Shown: positions 63,995-64,000 of the stretch, piece after piece
Numbering within the stretch: position 1 is the first letter of the stretch
Layout of the letters: the number at the start of each line of letters is the position of its first letter
NCBI GenBank assembly: GCA_045106855.1
Contig: JBGCFI010000010.1
Coordinates: 46,762-110,761, forward strand
Length of the DNA stretch: 64,000 nucleotides
Source: Granulosicoccus sp045106855
GTDB lineage: Bacteria > Pseudomonadota > Gammaproteobacteria > Granulosicoccales > Granulosicoccaceae
Reading direction: 5' to 3'
Program-made: the position numbers and the translations under genes
Notes under the pieces: generated by a model
Database searches by the model: none
The model's input: the letters and a program-made list of their open reading frames with translations, nothing else
Told to the model about the DNA's origin: nothing

Positions 63995-64000
63995 GCAAAA

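Noticed and set aside
1..64000. tRNA, rRNA, CRISPR, insertion sequence or prophage
   Set aside because: No tRNA-like arms, spacer arrays, transposase or phage genes were recognised by eye; a dedicated search would settle short RNAs.

Overview
The window reads as a chromosomal segment of a free-living, probably marine, aerobic Gram-negative bacterium. GC is near 50% by eye. A type II secretion secretin/ATPase/platform trio, ZapE, BipA/TypA, an Escherichia-type long MsrA and PdxJ point to Gammaproteobacteria. The 41.9-55.0 kb block, as I recall it, is otherwise familiar from Alphaproteobacteria such as the roseobacter group. I cannot name the species. I see no rRNA, tRNA, insertion sequence, prophage or CRISPR array.

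Layout. 0-5.3 kb: gspD-gspE-gspF (type II secretion). 5.4-8.8 kb, minus strand: a small unknown protein, a PPK2-type polyphosphate kinase overlapping msrA, a CopD-like membrane protein and a secreted trypsin-like protease. 8.8-10.0 kb is gene-poor. 10.0-17.7 kb: a small unknown protein, a COG3618 amidohydrolase next to 5-hydroxyisourate hydrolase, an acyl-CoA ligase, a di-iron membrane hydroxylase, a YiiX-type cysteine hydrolase, an SDR and a cupin. 17.8-24.2 kb: a tight purine-catabolism operon read ade-xdhA-xdhB-xdhC, taking adenine to urate; the isourate hydrolase 6 kb away acts further down the same route. 24.6-32.1 kb: bipA, then a minus-strand run of an M48 peptidase, a YjgN/DUF898 protein, zapE, a PilZ protein coupled to a MotA-like channel protein, and a YgjP-like peptidase. 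32.3-41.7 kb: CPA1 antiporter, hybrid histidine kinase, ferredoxin, two aminotransferases, nicotinate phosphoribosyltransferase and D-erythronate dehydrogenase.

41.9-55.0 kb is the most interesting part. It holds a CrtI-like flavoprotein, a zinc-less MDR dehydrogenase, a 6-pyruvoyl-tetrahydropterin-synthase-like protein with an altered active site, a glycosyltransferase and a methyltransferase. After an inverted citrate synthase come a RibD-C-type reductase, GTP cyclohydrolase II, a CDP-alcohol phosphatidyltransferase, a flippase-like membrane protein and an LTA-synthase-like phosphotransferase/sulfatase. Stop/start overlaps and overlapping gene ends tie many of these together. The parts suggest a GTP-derived heterocycle (pteridine or riboflavin-precursor type) that is reduced, glycosylated and methylated, perhaps with a membrane or envelope branch. 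The product is unknown to me and this is inference.

55.0-64.0 kb: YceI, PdxJ, a DUF3179 protein, an SRPBCC protein, a DUF6502 protein overlapping a 1006-residue lipoprotein with two Fn3-like domains and three beta-helix repeat units, then an AT-rich end with a luciferase-domain protein and a VOC protein diverging from a repeat-rich promoter region.
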